A stretch of 64,000 bases of DNA from Gemmatimonadota bacterium (GCA_016720805.1 JADKJZ010000001.1:496001-560000); one strand, 5' to 3'; positions 1 through 8,815 are shown, numbered from the stretch's first letter. Program-made: numbers and translations. Notes: generated by a model from the letters alone, not told the origin.

Positions 1-557
1 GACTCGATGGTGGCGTGGGGAAGGGGAGCGGCCGCAGCATCGAAGGCTTCGATCTGCACGCGGCGCTGACGGCGTGCGGCGACCTGCTCACGCGCTACGG
101 TGGGCACCGGATGGCGGCTGGCCTGACCATCGCCGGCAATCAGGTCGATGCGTTCCGGGAGCGCTTCGTCGGCGTGGCGCGCGCGCAGTTGACGCCCGAC
201 GACCTGGGTCCCTCGCAGCGTGTCGACCTGGAGCTGCCCCTGGCCGACGTCACCGATGAGCTTGAGCGGATGGGCCGTCATCTCGAGCCCTGCGGCATGG
301 GGAATGCCGCGCCGGTGCTCGGCGCGCGTCACGTCCGCCTGCAGGGGACCCGCACCGTGGGTGAGAAGCACCTGAAGGCGAGCCTCGCCGCGGAGGGCCG
401 CGTCGTCGACGCGATCGCCTTTGGCTGGGCCGATCGGGCGGCGGGACTCGCCGACGGGTTCGTGGACGTCGCCTTCCGTCTGGAACGCAACGAATTCCGG
501 GGCGTCTCCGCGCTGCAGGCGCGGGTCCTCTCGCTCGCGCCGGCTCGCGGCGCGTGA
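1..557 (+). CDS. recJ: Single-stranded-DNA exonuclease RecJ, C-terminal part
   Basis: Only the C-terminal ~185 residues are present; the gene enters from the left edge and the frame starts at base 3. RecJ degrades single-stranded DNA 5' to 3' in recombination and mismatch repair. The sequence shows the DHHA1 segment with SGRSIEGFDL and RYGGHRMAAGLTI, the glycine-histidine motif typical of RecJ, followed by the C-terminal OB-like region ending at a TGA. The catalytic DHH domain lies outside the window. The stop overlaps the GTG start of rsmD by 4 bases, so the two are probably co-transcribed. I am confident of the family from the GGHRMAAG block. Confidence 0.9.
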   Translation, partial: LDGGVGKGSGRSIEGFDLHAALTACGDLLTRYGGHRMAAGLTIAGNQVDAFRERFVGVARAQLTPDDLGPSQRVDLELPLADVTDELERMGRHLEPCGMGNAAPVLGARHVRLQGTRTVGEKHLKASLAAEGRVVDAIAFGWADRAAGLADGFVDVAFRLERNEFRGVSALQARVLSLAPARGA

Positions 558-1072
558 CACGGATCGTGAGTGGTCGCTGGGGCGGACGCCGACTCCAGGT
601 GCCGAAGGACGACCGCGTACGTCCGACCGCCGAACGGGTGCGCGAGGCCTGGCTGGCGATCCTCGGGCCGGAGCTTGCCGACGCCAGCGTCCTCGATCTC
701 TTTGCGGGGAGCGGCGCACTCGGGCTCGAGGCGCTGTCGCGCGGGGCGCGGCACGCCACCTTCGTCGAGCTGAATGCCCCCTCGCTCGCCGCGATCAAGG
801 CCAACATCGCCGCGCTCGGGGCGGAGGCGGTCACCACCATTCGTCGCGGGGATGCCATGCGCATCGCCAGCGCGCTCGAGCCCGGTGCCTTCGACCTGGC
901 GCTGGCGGATCCGCCCTTCTCGGTGGACTACGCCGTCCGGCTCGCCGACCTCTGGCGCGAACGCCCCTTTGCACAGATTCTTGCTGTCGAACATCCACCG
1001 ACGGTCACCCTCCCTGGTGCCGACACGCGCCGCTGGGGCGATATCGCCGTCTCCTTCTTTCGGGCCCCATGA
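554..1072 (+). CDS. rsmD: 16S rRNA (guanine(966)-N2)-methyltransferase RsmD
   Basis: Methylates G966 of 16S rRNA using S-adenosylmethionine. The 172-residue length is usual for RsmD. Residues 1-13 carry the N-terminal RIVSGRWGGRRL signature, residues 47-57 the SAM-binding VLDLFAGSGALG, and residues 119-122 the DPPF motif of N-methyltransferases. The GTG start overlaps the recJ stop, and the TGA stop overlaps the coaD ATG (ATGA). The rsmD-coaD pairing is common across bacteria and supports both calls. Confidence 0.93.
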   Translation: MTRIVSGRWGGRRLQVPKDDRVRPTAERVREAWLAILGPELADASVLDLFAGSGALGLEALSRGARHATFVELNAPSLAAIKANIAALGAEAVTTIRRGDAMRIASALEPGAFDLALADPPFSVDYAVRLADLWRERPFAQILAVEHPPTVTLPGADTRRWGDIAVSFFRAP

Positions 1073-1551
1073 CTCGCATCGCGATCTACCCTGGCTCGTT
1101 CGATCCGCCGACCCGCGGGCACGAGGATCTCATCCGCCGGGCGCTGACGATGGTCGATCGGCTCATCGTCGCCGTCGCCATCAACCCCGCGAAGGAGCCG
1201 CTCTTCACGGTGGAGGAGCGACTCGCCATGCTCGAGGAGGTGACCGACCGCGATCCGCGGATCGAGTACGCCTCCTTCTCGGGGCTGCTGGCCGACTTTG
1301 CCCGAAAGCGGAACGCCACGATTGTCGTGCGCGGCCTGCGCGCCGTCAGCGACTTCGAATATGAATTCCAGATGGCGATGATGAATCGCAAGCTGCACGG
1401 CTCGCTCGAGACGGTCTTTCTCGTCCCGGCGGTCGACCTGACCTATCTGTCGTCATCGCTGGTGCGCACCGCCGCCCGCTTCGGCGGCAACCTCGATGGG
1501 CTGATCCATCCGGCGGTGGCGAAGGCGCTCGCCAAGCGGTTCGGGCGGTGA
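1069..1551 (+). CDS. coaD: Pantetheine-phosphate adenylyltransferase (CoaD)
   Basis: Transfers AMP from ATP to 4'-phosphopantetheine, the penultimate step of coenzyme A synthesis. The 160-residue protein matches the family length. It starts with IAIYPGSFDPPTRGH, where TRGH (residues 15-18) is the nucleotidyltransferase (T/H)xGH motif. VVRGLR and the later YLSSSLVR segment are also typical. The ATG is taken at the ATGA overlap with rsmD; the frame stays open further upstream but that stretch belongs to rsmD. Its stop overlaps the GTG of the phosphotransacetylase gene, and both genes concern CoA metabolism. Confidence 0.95.
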   Translation: MTRIAIYPGSFDPPTRGHEDLIRRALTMVDRLIVAVAINPAKEPLFTVEERLAMLEEVTDRDPRIEYASFSGLLADFARKRNATIVVRGLRAVSDFEYEFQMAMMNRKLHGSLETVFLVPAVDLTYLSSSLVRTAARFGGNLDGLIHPAVAKALAKRFGR

Positions 1552-2516
1552 GCTTTCGTGAGTCACTGCGCGCGCGGGCCGCTGGTGCCGGCGCGACGCT
1601 CGTCTTTCCCGAGGGCGATGACCCGCGCGTGCGAGAGGCCGCGGCAACGCTCGCCAGACTCGGCATCGCCGACTCGATCCTCCTGGGCGCGGGCCAGATC
1701 GACCCCGAACGGGATGAACGGCTCCCCGAGGTCGCCAATTGGCTGCGGCATCGTCGGCCCGCCTCGGTGCGCGACGGCGTACACGCCCTCGACCTGGCGG
1801 CGGACCCACTGCGCTTCGGCGCCGGATTGGTTGGTCTCGGGTTGGCGGACGGCTGCATCGCGGGGTCCGTCGCCCCGACGGCCGACGTCCTCCGCGCCGC
1901 CCTCTGGGCGATCGGGCTTGCCGACGGCATCACCGCGGTCACCTCGGCGATGTACCTCGGACTTCCGGACGATCGGGTACTCACCTACACCGACATTGCG
2001 GTGATCCCGCTGCCCACCCCCGAACAGATGGCCGCCGCCGCGGTCGCTGCCGTCGCCGACCGACGGGCGCTGGTGGGCGACGAGCCGGTCGTCGCGTTCC
2101 TGTCGTACAGCACCCTCGGGAGCGCCGCCGGGCCGGAGATCGACCGGGTGCGGGCTGCCGTGGAGCTCTTTCGGGCCCTCGCGCCGGGCATCCCGGCCGA
2201 CGGCGAGCTGCAGGCCGATGCCGCCCTCGACGCGTCGGTGGCCGCCCGGAAGTGTCCGACGTCGCCGGTCGGGGGGCGGGCCAATATCCTGGTCTTTCCG
2301 TCGCTCGAGGCAGGGAACATTGCCTACAAGCTGACGGAGCGGCTGGCGGGCGCGTCGGCGGCCGGGCCGTTGCTGCAGGGACTCGCCCGCCCGATGTCCG
2401 ACCTGTCGCGCGGGGCCACACCGGACGATATTGTGGACGTTGCCGCGATGGTGGTGTTGCAGGCCACCCTGCGGATGCACTCGACTCAAGGAGCAGGAAC
2501 TGATGGCGTTCACTGA
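1548..2516 (+). CDS. pta: Phosphate acetyl/butyryltransferase (Pta-like)
   Basis: A 322-residue enzyme of the phosphate acyltransferase family, which interconverts acetyl-CoA and acetyl phosphate. Visible family features are TLVFPEGDDPRV near the N-terminus, the central PTPEQMA block, VAFLSYSTLGSA, and the C-terminal NILVFPSLEAGNIAYKL followed by PMSDLSRG. It is the short form without the N-terminal DRTGG domain. No ackA is adjacent, so it may serve acetyl-phosphate formation or another acyl group. The GTG start overlaps the coaD stop. Its last bases overlap the start of the STAS gene. Confidence 0.9.
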   Translation: MSFRESLRARAAGAGATLVFPEGDDPRVREAAATLARLGIADSILLGAGQIDPERDERLPEVANWLRHRRPASVRDGVHALDLAADPLRFGAGLVGLGLADGCIAGSVAPTADVLRAALWAIGLADGITAVTSAMYLGLPDDRVLTYTDIAVIPLPTPEQMAAAAVAAVADRRALVGDEPVVAFLSYSTLGSAAGPEIDRVRAAVELFRALAPGIPADGELQADAALDASVAARKCPTSPVGGRANILVFPSLEAGNIAYKLTERLAGASAAGPLLQGLARPMSDLSRGATPDDIVDVAAMVVLQATLRMHSTQGAGTDGVH

Positions 2517-2838
2517 AACGCGTGATGCAGGCGGCGTCGTGGTGGTGGCCGTGGAAGGGCAGTTGATCGTGGCCAATCGGCAGGAGCTCAAGCAGCTGCT
2601 GCAGGACGCCCTCGATCGCGGCGATCGCCGCTTCGTCCTCGACTTCACCCCCACGGCCTACATCGACTCGTCCGGTCTCGGTGCGCTGGTCTCGGTGAAT
2701 CGCAAGGTGCGCGAGGCCGGCGGCGAGTTGCGCCTGGCCGGACTCAACGAGGACCTGCGGGCCCTCTTCGAGCTGACCAAGCTCGACACCTTGTTCACCA
2801 TCGCCGACACGCCGGCCGGGGCGCTCGTCGGCTTCTGA
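2503..2838 (+). CDS. STAS-domain anti-sigma factor antagonist
   Basis: A 111-residue single STAS domain, related to SpoIIAA/RsbV. The diagnostic IDSSGLG lies at residues 54-60; one of Ser56/Ser57 should be the regulatory phosphorylation site. Such proteins bind and sequester an anti-sigma kinase when unphosphorylated. The ATG was chosen because AAGGAGCAGG sits just upstream; it overlaps the 3' end of pta by 14 bases. The next two genes encode a matching HATPase kinase and a SpoIIE phosphatase, so all three parts of a partner switch lie together. No sigma factor gene is nearby. Confidence 0.9.
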   Translation: MAFTETRDAGGVVVVAVEGQLIVANRQELKQLLQDALDRGDRRFVLDFTPTAYIDSSGLGALVSVNRKVREAGGELRLAGLNEDLRALFELTKLDTLFTIADTPAGALVGF

Positions 2839-2845
2839 TCGGCCC

Positions 2846-3292
2846 ATGCTGATCGCCGCGCGCCTGCCCAGCCCCGACCCGGACGTTCGCGAGCGCTACC
2901 GCGTCGTCCTGCCGAGCGACGTCTCGCAGGTGGGGCACCTCGTCGAGGTCGTCGCCGAGTGCTGCTTCGGTCCCGACCCGGTGGCTGGCCGCGCGCACTT
3001 CCGCGTCTGCACCGTCGTCGCCGAGGCCGTCGCGAATGCGATGCTGTACGGCAATCGCAACGACCCCACGCTCCGCGTCGTCGTCGAAATCGAGCTGCAC
3101 GCCACGCAGGTGATCATCGCCGTCACCGATGAGGGCGACGGCTTCGATCCGGAGGCACTGCCCGACCCCACCACGCCCGATGCCCTGGAACGCACCACCG
3201 GCCGCGGCCTCTACATGATCCGGCAGCTTGCCGATCACGTCGCCTTCAACGATCGAGGAAACACCATCTGGATGACGCTGCCCCGCTGCTGA
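2846..3292 (+). CDS. ATP-binding anti-sigma factor kinase (RsbW/SpoIIAB-like)
   Basis: A 148-residue GHKL ATPase. The N box EAVANAMLYGN is at residues 60-70, the G1 motif DEGDGF at 95-100, and the G2 motif GRGLYMI at 119-125. In this family the protein phosphorylates its STAS partner and, when free, binds and inhibits a sigma factor. It starts 7 bases after the STAS gene ends, so the partners are translationally linked. Its TGA overlaps a CTG that probably starts the following phosphatase. The target sigma factor cannot be identified from this window. Confidence 0.88.
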   Translation: MLIAARLPSPDPDVRERYRVVLPSDVSQVGHLVEVVAECCFGPDPVAGRAHFRVCTVVAEAVANAMLYGNRNDPTLRVVVEIELHATQVIIAVTDEGDGFDPEALPDPTTPDALERTTGRGLYMIRQLADHVAFNDRGNTIWMTLPRC

Positions 3293-4821
3293 GCCACCTC
3301 GGCGGGGCCCTCGCGCCGCTTGGCGCGCTGGCCGGTGCCACCCTGCGACTCTGGCAACTCGACGGCGAGCGGTGGCGCCTGCTTGCCGGTCCCGCCGCGG
3401 GCGCGACGGCGCCGCGCGCACCGCGCGCCGCCGGGCAGGACGCCGCGGCCTGGCTGGCATTGCCCGAGTCACCCGGGATGTTCCTCGAGGTCGTGCCGCT
3501 GGAGGGGCACCGCGACGACGACCTCCCGGCGCGGCTGCTCCCGATCGTCCAGATCATTCTCGATGCCGAGCGGAACGCCGTCGAACTCACCGGCGAACTC
3601 GCCGCGCGCTACGAAGAGATTGACCTCCTCTACACCATCGGCGAACTGTTGGGGCGGGCGCGGTCGGTGGACGACGTGGCCGCGCTGATTCTGCGCGAGG
3701 TAACCGCCGTCGTGGGCGCGCGGCGCGCGGCGCTGCGCATCTACGACGCCGAGACCAGGATGTTGAGCACCGTCGCCTCCCTCGGCGTGACGGACGAGAC
3801 CGTCCCGCCGGCGGTCTCGGTGGACGAGGCCGATATCATCGTCTGCCGTGCCTTCCGCTCCGGCCGCATCGAGACCGGCGTGCAACCGACCTGGGTCCCG
3901 GGTGAAGTGCTCGCCGTACCGATCACCTACGCCACGTCGGGCGAGGCCAGCCGCGTCATCGGTACGTTGGCGCTGGCGGAGCGGAGCGGTGGGGGAGCGT
4001 TCACGCGCGAGGAAACCAAGCTGGTCGCGGCCGTGGCCACGCAGATCGGGGCCGCGCTGGAGAACGCACGGCTCGTGGCCTCCGAGCACGGCCGCCAGCG
4101 CCTCGAACGAGAACTCGAACTCGCCCACGACCTCCAGCTCAAGCTGATGCCGACACCGGCCGTGCTGCGGGGCGAGGCGGATGTCGCGGTGGAGTCCCGC
4201 GCGGCGGAGTCGCTCGGCGGTGACTTCTACACCTTTTCGCGGCTGGGCGTCGGACGCATCGGCGTGATGCTCGGCGACGTCTCGTCGCACGGCTTCTCGG
4301 CCGCGCTCATCGCCGCGCAGGTGATGGCCGCCGCGGGCATCTATGCCAACGCCACGACGCCGCCCGATGAGACGCTCGGGCTGTTGCGCGATTCGCTCGC
4401 CGACGAGCTCGCCACCACCGAGATGTATCTCACGACGTTTTACGGGGTGCTCGATCCCACGGCGGGGCGCCTGACGTACACCAACGCCGGCCATCCCTAC
4501 GCGTTTCGCCTGCCGCGCTTCGGCCCGGCCGAACGGCTCGCGCCGACCGCGCCGCCGCTCGGCCTGGTGGACGAGTCGCGCTTCGGTCGACGCGTAGTGC
4601 CGTGGCACTTCGCCGCGGACACGTTGGTCCTCTTCACCGACGGCCTGATCGACCAGCCCAACGCCGAGGGCGAACGCTACGGGGAGGCGCGGATCATGGC
4701 ACAGCTCGAGGAGGGCCGTGGCCAGACGCCAGAGCAGCTGGTCCGCGCGGTGATGGATGATGTGATGGAATGGGGTGGGGCACCCACCGACGACTGTACC
4801 CTGCTCGTGTTGCGCATGTGA
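3289..4821 (+). CDS. GAF-SpoIIE (PP2C-type) phosphatase, RsbU-like
   Basis: A serine phosphatase expected to dephosphorylate the STAS antagonist encoded upstream. After an N-terminal stretch there is a GAF domain (about residues 105-260), then a linker with ELELAHDLQLKLMP, then a SpoIIE/PP2C domain with SLGGDFYTF, GDVSSHGFSAAL and LVLFTDGLID. The start is uncertain. The frame is open and looks coding (RLWQLDGERWRLL) from 3289, but no ATG, GTG or TTG occurs between the preceding stop codon near 3130 and a TTG at 3460. CTG at 3289 overlaps the kinase stop as CTGA, mimicking the ATGA junctions around it. TTG 3460 or ATG 3478 are the conventional alternatives. Confidence 0.85.
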   Translation: MSHLGGALAPLGALAGATLRLWQLDGERWRLLAGPAAGATAPRAPRAAGQDAAAWLALPESPGMFLEVVPLEGHRDDDLPARLLPIVQIILDAERNAVELTGELAARYEEIDLLYTIGELLGRARSVDDVAALILREVTAVVGARRAALRIYDAETRMLSTVASLGVTDETVPPAVSVDEADIIVCRAFRSGRIETGVQPTWVPGEVLAVPITYATSGEASRVIGTLALAERSGGGAFTREETKLVAAVATQIGAALENARLVASEHGRQRLERELELAHDLQLKLMPTPAVLRGEADVAVESRAAESLGGDFYTFSRLGVGRIGVMLGDVSSHGFSAALIAAQVMAAAGIYANATTPPDETLGLLRDSLADELATTEMYLTTFYGVLDPTAGRLTYTNAGHPYAFRLPRFGPAERLAPTAPPLGLVDESRFGRRVVPWHFAADTLVLFTDGLIDQPNAEGERYGEARIMAQLEEGRGQTPEQLVRAVMDDVMEWGGAPTDDCTLLVLRM

Positions 4822-5621
4822 GAGTCCGCGCCGACAAGTCGCTGGGGCAGCACTTTCTCACCAACCCCGAACTGCTCGCCAAGATCGCTGCGGCGAGTGA
4901 GGCGGGGGCCGGCGACGTGGTGCTGGAAATCGGCCCGGGTCCCGGGGCGCTCACCACGGCCCTGCTCGACACGGGGGCAACGGTCGTTGCCATCGAGCGC
5001 GACGCCAGGATGCTCACGGGCCTTGAGCGGCAGTTCGCCGGACGCGATTTCATCGTCGTGAATGGCGACGCGCTCGAGATGGACTGGCACGCGCTGGTGG
5101 CGCCGTGGGTCGCGCTCGGCCGCCGTTGGCGGGTGGTCGGCAACATCCCGTACTACATCACCTCGCCGCTCCTCGAGAAGGCGCTCACGGCGCCATTTCC
5201 TGCCTCGGTGACCTACCTGGTGCAGAAGGAAGTCGCCGACCGTGTCGTGGCGCCGGCCGGCCACGACGACTTCGGCGCGCTCTCGATCGGCATTCAGGCC
5301 GTCGCCGCCGCGCATCGCGGCTTCGTTGTCGGGCGCGGCGCCTTCACGCCACCGCCCAAGGTGGACTCCGCCGTGCTCCACCTGATTCCGCGTGCCGAGC
5401 CGCTGGTGGCCGGCGACCAGGTCCCCGCGTTCCGCAAGCTGGTGACGTCGCTCTTTTCGTATCGACGGAAGCGGATGCAACGCGCGCTGCGCGAGGCGAC
5501 GGGGGTGGATGCGGAGACGGCTGGCGCGCAGTTGGAGGCCGCGGGCATCTCGCCGGATGTGCGGCCGGAGGTGGTGGGCGTGGAGGAGTGGGTGCGGTTG
5601 TTGGAAGTCGTTAGGCGTTAG
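4818..5621 (+). CDS. rsmA: 16S rRNA (adenine1518/1519-N6)-dimethyltransferase RsmA (KsgA)
   Basis: Dimethylates two adjacent adenosines in the 3' hairpin of 16S rRNA during small-subunit maturation. The protein is 267 residues from a GTG that overlaps the preceding stop (GTGA). It contains SLGQHFL (residues 8-14), the SAM-binding LEIGPGPGALT and the catalytic NIPYYI beginning near residue 109. The stop TAG lies inside a 7-base tandem repeat (5607-5634), so the last few residues (VVRR) are encoded by repeat DNA. An ATG further upstream in the same frame (4770) would add unrelated residues. Confidence 0.93.
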   Translation: MRVRADKSLGQHFLTNPELLAKIAAASEAGAGDVVLEIGPGPGALTTALLDTGATVVAIERDARMLTGLERQFAGRDFIVVNGDALEMDWHALVAPWVALGRRWRVVGNIPYYITSPLLEKALTAPFPASVTYLVQKEVADRVVAPAGHDDFGALSIGIQAVAAAHRGFVVGRGAFTPPPKVDSAVLHLIPRAEPLVAGDQVPAFRKLVTSLFSYRRKRMQRALREATGVDAETAGAQLEAAGISPDVRPEVVGVEEWVRLLEVVRR

Positions 5622-5776
5622 TCGTTGGTCGTTAGGCATGTCATCCGGAGCGAAGCCTGCGAAGCGGGCGCAGTCGAAGGACCTCTCGCCGTGCGTTGGG
5701 AACCGAGGTCCTTCTGCTTCGCGCCTACGGCGCTTCGCTCAGGATGACACTCTAACGACTAACGACTCATGACTCA
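5607..5776 (+). repeat. Heptamer-flanked inverted-repeat element
   Basis: Four 7-base units (GTCGTTA, GGCGTTA, GTCGTTG, GTCGTTA) fill 5607-5634. Their reverse complements (TAACGAC twice, then TCATGAC) fill 5753-5773. Between them a ~109-base core begins GTCATCC (5640) and ends AGGATGAC (5741-5748). Further imperfect pairing lies inside, such as AGGACCT against AGGTCCT and AGCGAAG against CTTCGCT. The whole element could fold into one long hairpin. The left array holds the rsmA stop codon, and the right edge reaches within a few bases of the convergent gene's stop. It resembles dispersed intergenic palindromes seen in many bacterial genomes. Confidence 0.8.
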
Positions 5777-5779
5777 CTT

Positions 5780-7162
5780 CTAGAAGATATTCCCCGGCGC
5801 CATCAACCCCTGCGGATCCAGCGCCTGCTTGATCCCCTGCATCACCTCCCGCTGTTGCGCCGTCAGCTGCATCCCCATCCAGCGGTGCTTGATCTTTCCG
5901 ATACCATGCTCCGCTGCCACCGTGCCACCCATGGCGAGGATCGGACGCAGGATCGCCGCAATCGTCTCCTCGACGGCGTGCACCTGCTCGGCGTTGCGCG
6001 CCACGAAGTCCATGTGCGGATGGCCGTTCCCGGCGTGGCCGTAAATGGTCGGCACCGTCACGCCATGCTCTTCCACCGCCTGCCGCGCGATTCCGATCGC
6101 CTCGGCGAGCCGCGGATAGGGGACGGCCCAGTCGGTCGCGATGCGCCGGCCACCTTGCGCCGCGAACGCGTTGCCGCGTTCGAGCATCGTGGCGGGCACG
6201 GCGTGGCGGAGCAGCCGCGCCGTCCGGATCTTGGCGTCGTCATCAAAGACGAGGACGTCGTTGACGAGCGCCCCGTGCAGCTCGGCGAGCGAGAGCCATT
6301 CGTCGAAGTCAGGGGTCGCGTCGCCGCGCGATTCCTCCTCGGTGTAGACGAAGGCGTTGCCGGCGTGCCCCTGACCACCATCCTCGTTGCGGATGATCCG
6401 CAGCGCTTCGGCGTCGAGGAACTCCAGGCAGCGCGGCGCGATCGTGCCGAGCGCCATCGCCTCGCGCGCGGCCACCACGAACGCCAGCGCTTCGCGATCG
6501 CCGGGGAAGGGGAAGCCGATGCCAGTGACCCGCTCGGGCAGCGGCAGCAGCGAGAGCTCCGCGGCGACTACCACCCCAAGCGTTCCCTCGCTGCCGATGA
6601 ACCAGTCGATCGGATCGTGGATGGCGGCGTAGCCGACGGTGTTCTTCTCGAGCCGGGTGCGCGAGATCTCGACCTGTTCGCCGCTCGGCAGCACCACACT
6701 CAGCCCACTGATGTGCCGCCGCGTGGCGCCGTAACGGAGTGACCTCGCGCCCGAGGCGTTGCAGGCGATCGCGCCGCCGAGGGCTGCCTCCTCCTCCGAG
6801 GTCGGGTCGATGGCGAAGAGCAGTCCTTCGGCTGCCAGCGCCCGCTTGAGGTCGCCCACCAGGATCCCGGGCTCCACCCGGGCCGTCCGCCGCACCGGGT
6901 CGATGTCGAGGATCTTGGCCATCCCCCGGAGGGAGAGCAGCGTGCCTCGGTCCGTGATCGAACCGCCCGTCATGCTGCTCTGACCCCCCGCCGGCGTCAC
7001 CGGAGTCCCCTCCGCAGAGGCCTGCCGCATGACCTCGACCACCTCGGCGGCCGAGGCGGGCCGGGCGACGGCATCCGGGAGCATGGTGAGCCCGGAGGCG
7101 TCGGCACTGTACGCCTGCCGCACGGCGGCGTCGCGGGTCAGGCAGCTGGGATCGACAGTCAT
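5780..7162 (-). CDS. FAD-binding oxidoreductase, GlcD / D-lactate dehydrogenase type
   Basis: A 460-residue flavoprotein of the FAD_binding_4 plus FAD-oxidase_C family. It probably oxidises a 2-hydroxy acid such as glycolate or D-lactate. The FAD half shows TPAGGQSSMTGGS, NASGARSLRYG and GSEGTLGVV. The C-terminal half shows YGHAGNGHPHMDF and AEHGIGKIK, the histidine-containing substrate and flavin motifs. No cysteine-rich GlcF/LutA-type partner is adjacent, so substrate and electron acceptor are open. It is transcribed divergently from the SDR gene; the 86-base gap must hold both promoters. Confidence 0.88.
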   Translation of the reverse strand: MTVDPSCLTRDAAVRQAYSADASGLTMLPDAVARPASAAEVVEVMRQASAEGTPVTPAGGQSSMTGGSITDRGTLLSLRGMAKILDIDPVRRTARVEPGILVGDLKRALAAEGLLFAIDPTSEEEAALGGAIACNASGARSLRYGATRRHISGLSVVLPSGEQVEISRTRLEKNTVGYAAIHDPIDWFIGSEGTLGVVVAAELSLLPLPERVTGIGFPFPGDREALAFVVAAREAMALGTIAPRCLEFLDAEALRIIRNEDGGQGHAGNAFVYTEEESRGDATPDFDEWLSLAELHGALVNDVLVFDDDAKIRTARLLRHAVPATMLERGNAFAAQGGRRIATDWAVPYPRLAEAIGIARQAVEEHGVTVPTIYGHAGNGHPHMDFVARNAEQVHAVEETIAAILRPILAMGGTVAAEHGIGKIKHRWMGMQLTAQQREVMQGIKQALDPQGLMAPGNIF

Positions 7163-7213
7163 CAGGCGGGCTCCGTGGTGGAATGGCCCAAAGCTATCGC
7201 CGCCCCGTGCCCT

Positions 7214-7241
7214 TTGCCTTCCCCGGCGGCTCGGTTAGTCT
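7214..7241 (+). promoter_or_regulatory. Candidate promoter of the SDR gene, possibly leaderless
   Basis: TTGCCT (7214-7219), a 16-base spacer and TAGTCT (7236-7241). The -10-like hexamer ends only 7 bases before the ATG at 7249 and no Shine-Dalgarno is visible. If it is real, transcription would begin at or next to the start codon. It is called by eye from similarity to the pccB promoter candidate. Confidence 0.35.
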
Positions 7242-7248
7242 GTCCCCC

Positions 7249-8815
7249 ATGACGACCCCAGACTTCACCTCGCCGGAGGCCCCCAGCCCCGAGCAGCTCG
7301 CCAAGATCGCCGAGGCCGCCGACATCCTCGAGGCGATCGTGGCCGACCGCGCCGTCCTGGTCCACCTGACCGACGACGTGCGCCATCGGCTCCTGAATGC
7401 CGCGGCCAAGGTCTATGCCCCGGACGCCTTCTCGCGCCGGCAGTTGGTCAAGGCCGCGGCACGGAAGCGGAAGGCGGAGAAGGTCCACATCGAAGAGTCG
7501 GTGCTGGGCAGCACGGGGATCCGCCAGCTGCGGACGCGGCCGGGTGTTGCGACGCCGAACTATTTCCTGGCCAACCCGGTCGAGCCCGAAGAAGTCGAGG
7601 ACGATCCCGACTTCCGCGAGGCGATCCAGGCTCAGAATTGCTACGTCTGCAAGCAGGACTACACCGCGGTGCACCACTTCTACGACCAGCTCTGCCCGAC
7701 CTGCGCCGAGTTCAACTTTGTCAAGCGGACCGAGCTCGCTGACCTGAGCGGCCGCGTGGCGCTGCTCACCGGCGGCCGCGTGAAGATCGGCTATCAGGCC
7801 GGCCTCAAATTGTTGCGCGCCGGTGCCCGGCTCATTGTCACCACGCGCTTCCCGCGCGACTCGGCGATGCGCTACGCCAAGGAGCCGGACTTCAGTGACT
7901 GGAGCGACCGTCTCGAGATCGTCGGACTCGACCTCCGGCACACGCCGAGCGTCGAGGCCCTCTGTCATCGGCTCATCACCGAGACGGACCGGCTCGACTA
8001 CATCATCAGCAACGCCTGCCAGACGGTGCGCCGGCCGCCCGAGTTCTATCGCCACATGATGGCGGCTGAGCTCGGCTCGCTGAAGGAATTGCCGTCGGCC
8101 GCCCGCAAGCTGTTGCACCCGCTCGAAGGGATGCGCGAGGCCAACGCGATCGCCGCCTCGAGCGACGGCCTGCCGAAGATCAACGAATTGCTGACCGAGG
8201 TGCCGGGGCTCACGCACGCCGCCGCGCTGTCGCAGGTGCCGCTGCTCGCCGAGGAGCTGCTCGGCCAGTCGCACCTCTTCCCGGAAGGGGGAGCTCGACA
8301 TCGACATGCAGCAGGTCGACCTGCGCGGCCGCAACTCGTGGCGCTTGCACCTGCACGAGGTCTCGACGGTGGAGTTGCTCGAGGTGCAGCTGGTCAATGC
8401 CGTGGCGCCGTTCGTGCTCAACGCGCGGCTGCGCCCGCTCATGAATCGCACGCCGAATCGTGACAAGCACATCGTCAACGTCTCGGCCGTGGAGGGGCAG
8501 TTCTACCGCCGCTTCAAGACGACGCGCCATCCGCACACCAACATGGCGAAGGCGTCGCTCAACATGATGACGCGGACCGCGGCGGCCGACTACGTGAAGG
8601 ACGGCATCCACATGAACTCGGTCGACACCGGCTGGGTGACCGACGAGGACCCGGCGGAACTCGCCGCGGCGAAGACCGCGGAGCACCGTTTCCACCCGCC
8701 GCTCGACATCATCGATGGCGCGGCCCGCATTGTCGATCCGATCATCGCGGGGATGAACACGGGCGACCATGTGTGGGGACAGTTCCTCAAGGACTACCGC
8801 TCGGTCGACTGGTAG
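7249..8815 (+). pseudogene. SDR-family oxidoreductase with N-terminal zinc-ribbon-like extension, frameshifted
   Basis: Two frames together encode one protein of about 520 residues. The first frame (from ATG 7249) has an N-terminal region of ~165 residues with CxxC at CYVC and CPTC, likely a metal site. It is followed by a Rossmann start, ALLTGGRVKIGYQAGLKLL. The second frame has the SDR C-terminal half, with HIVNVSAVEG, a late lysine segment and GWVTDEDP. They join at a run of five G (8287-8291); removing one G restores FPEGELDIDMQQ. Either the gene is broken in this strain or the homopolymer was miscalled. The fact that both halves read well favours an error or a very recent mutation. The substrate is unknown. 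Confidence 0.8.

Noticed and set aside
5607..5776. Insertion sequence
   Set aside because: It is too short for a transposase and has no target-site duplication that I can see.
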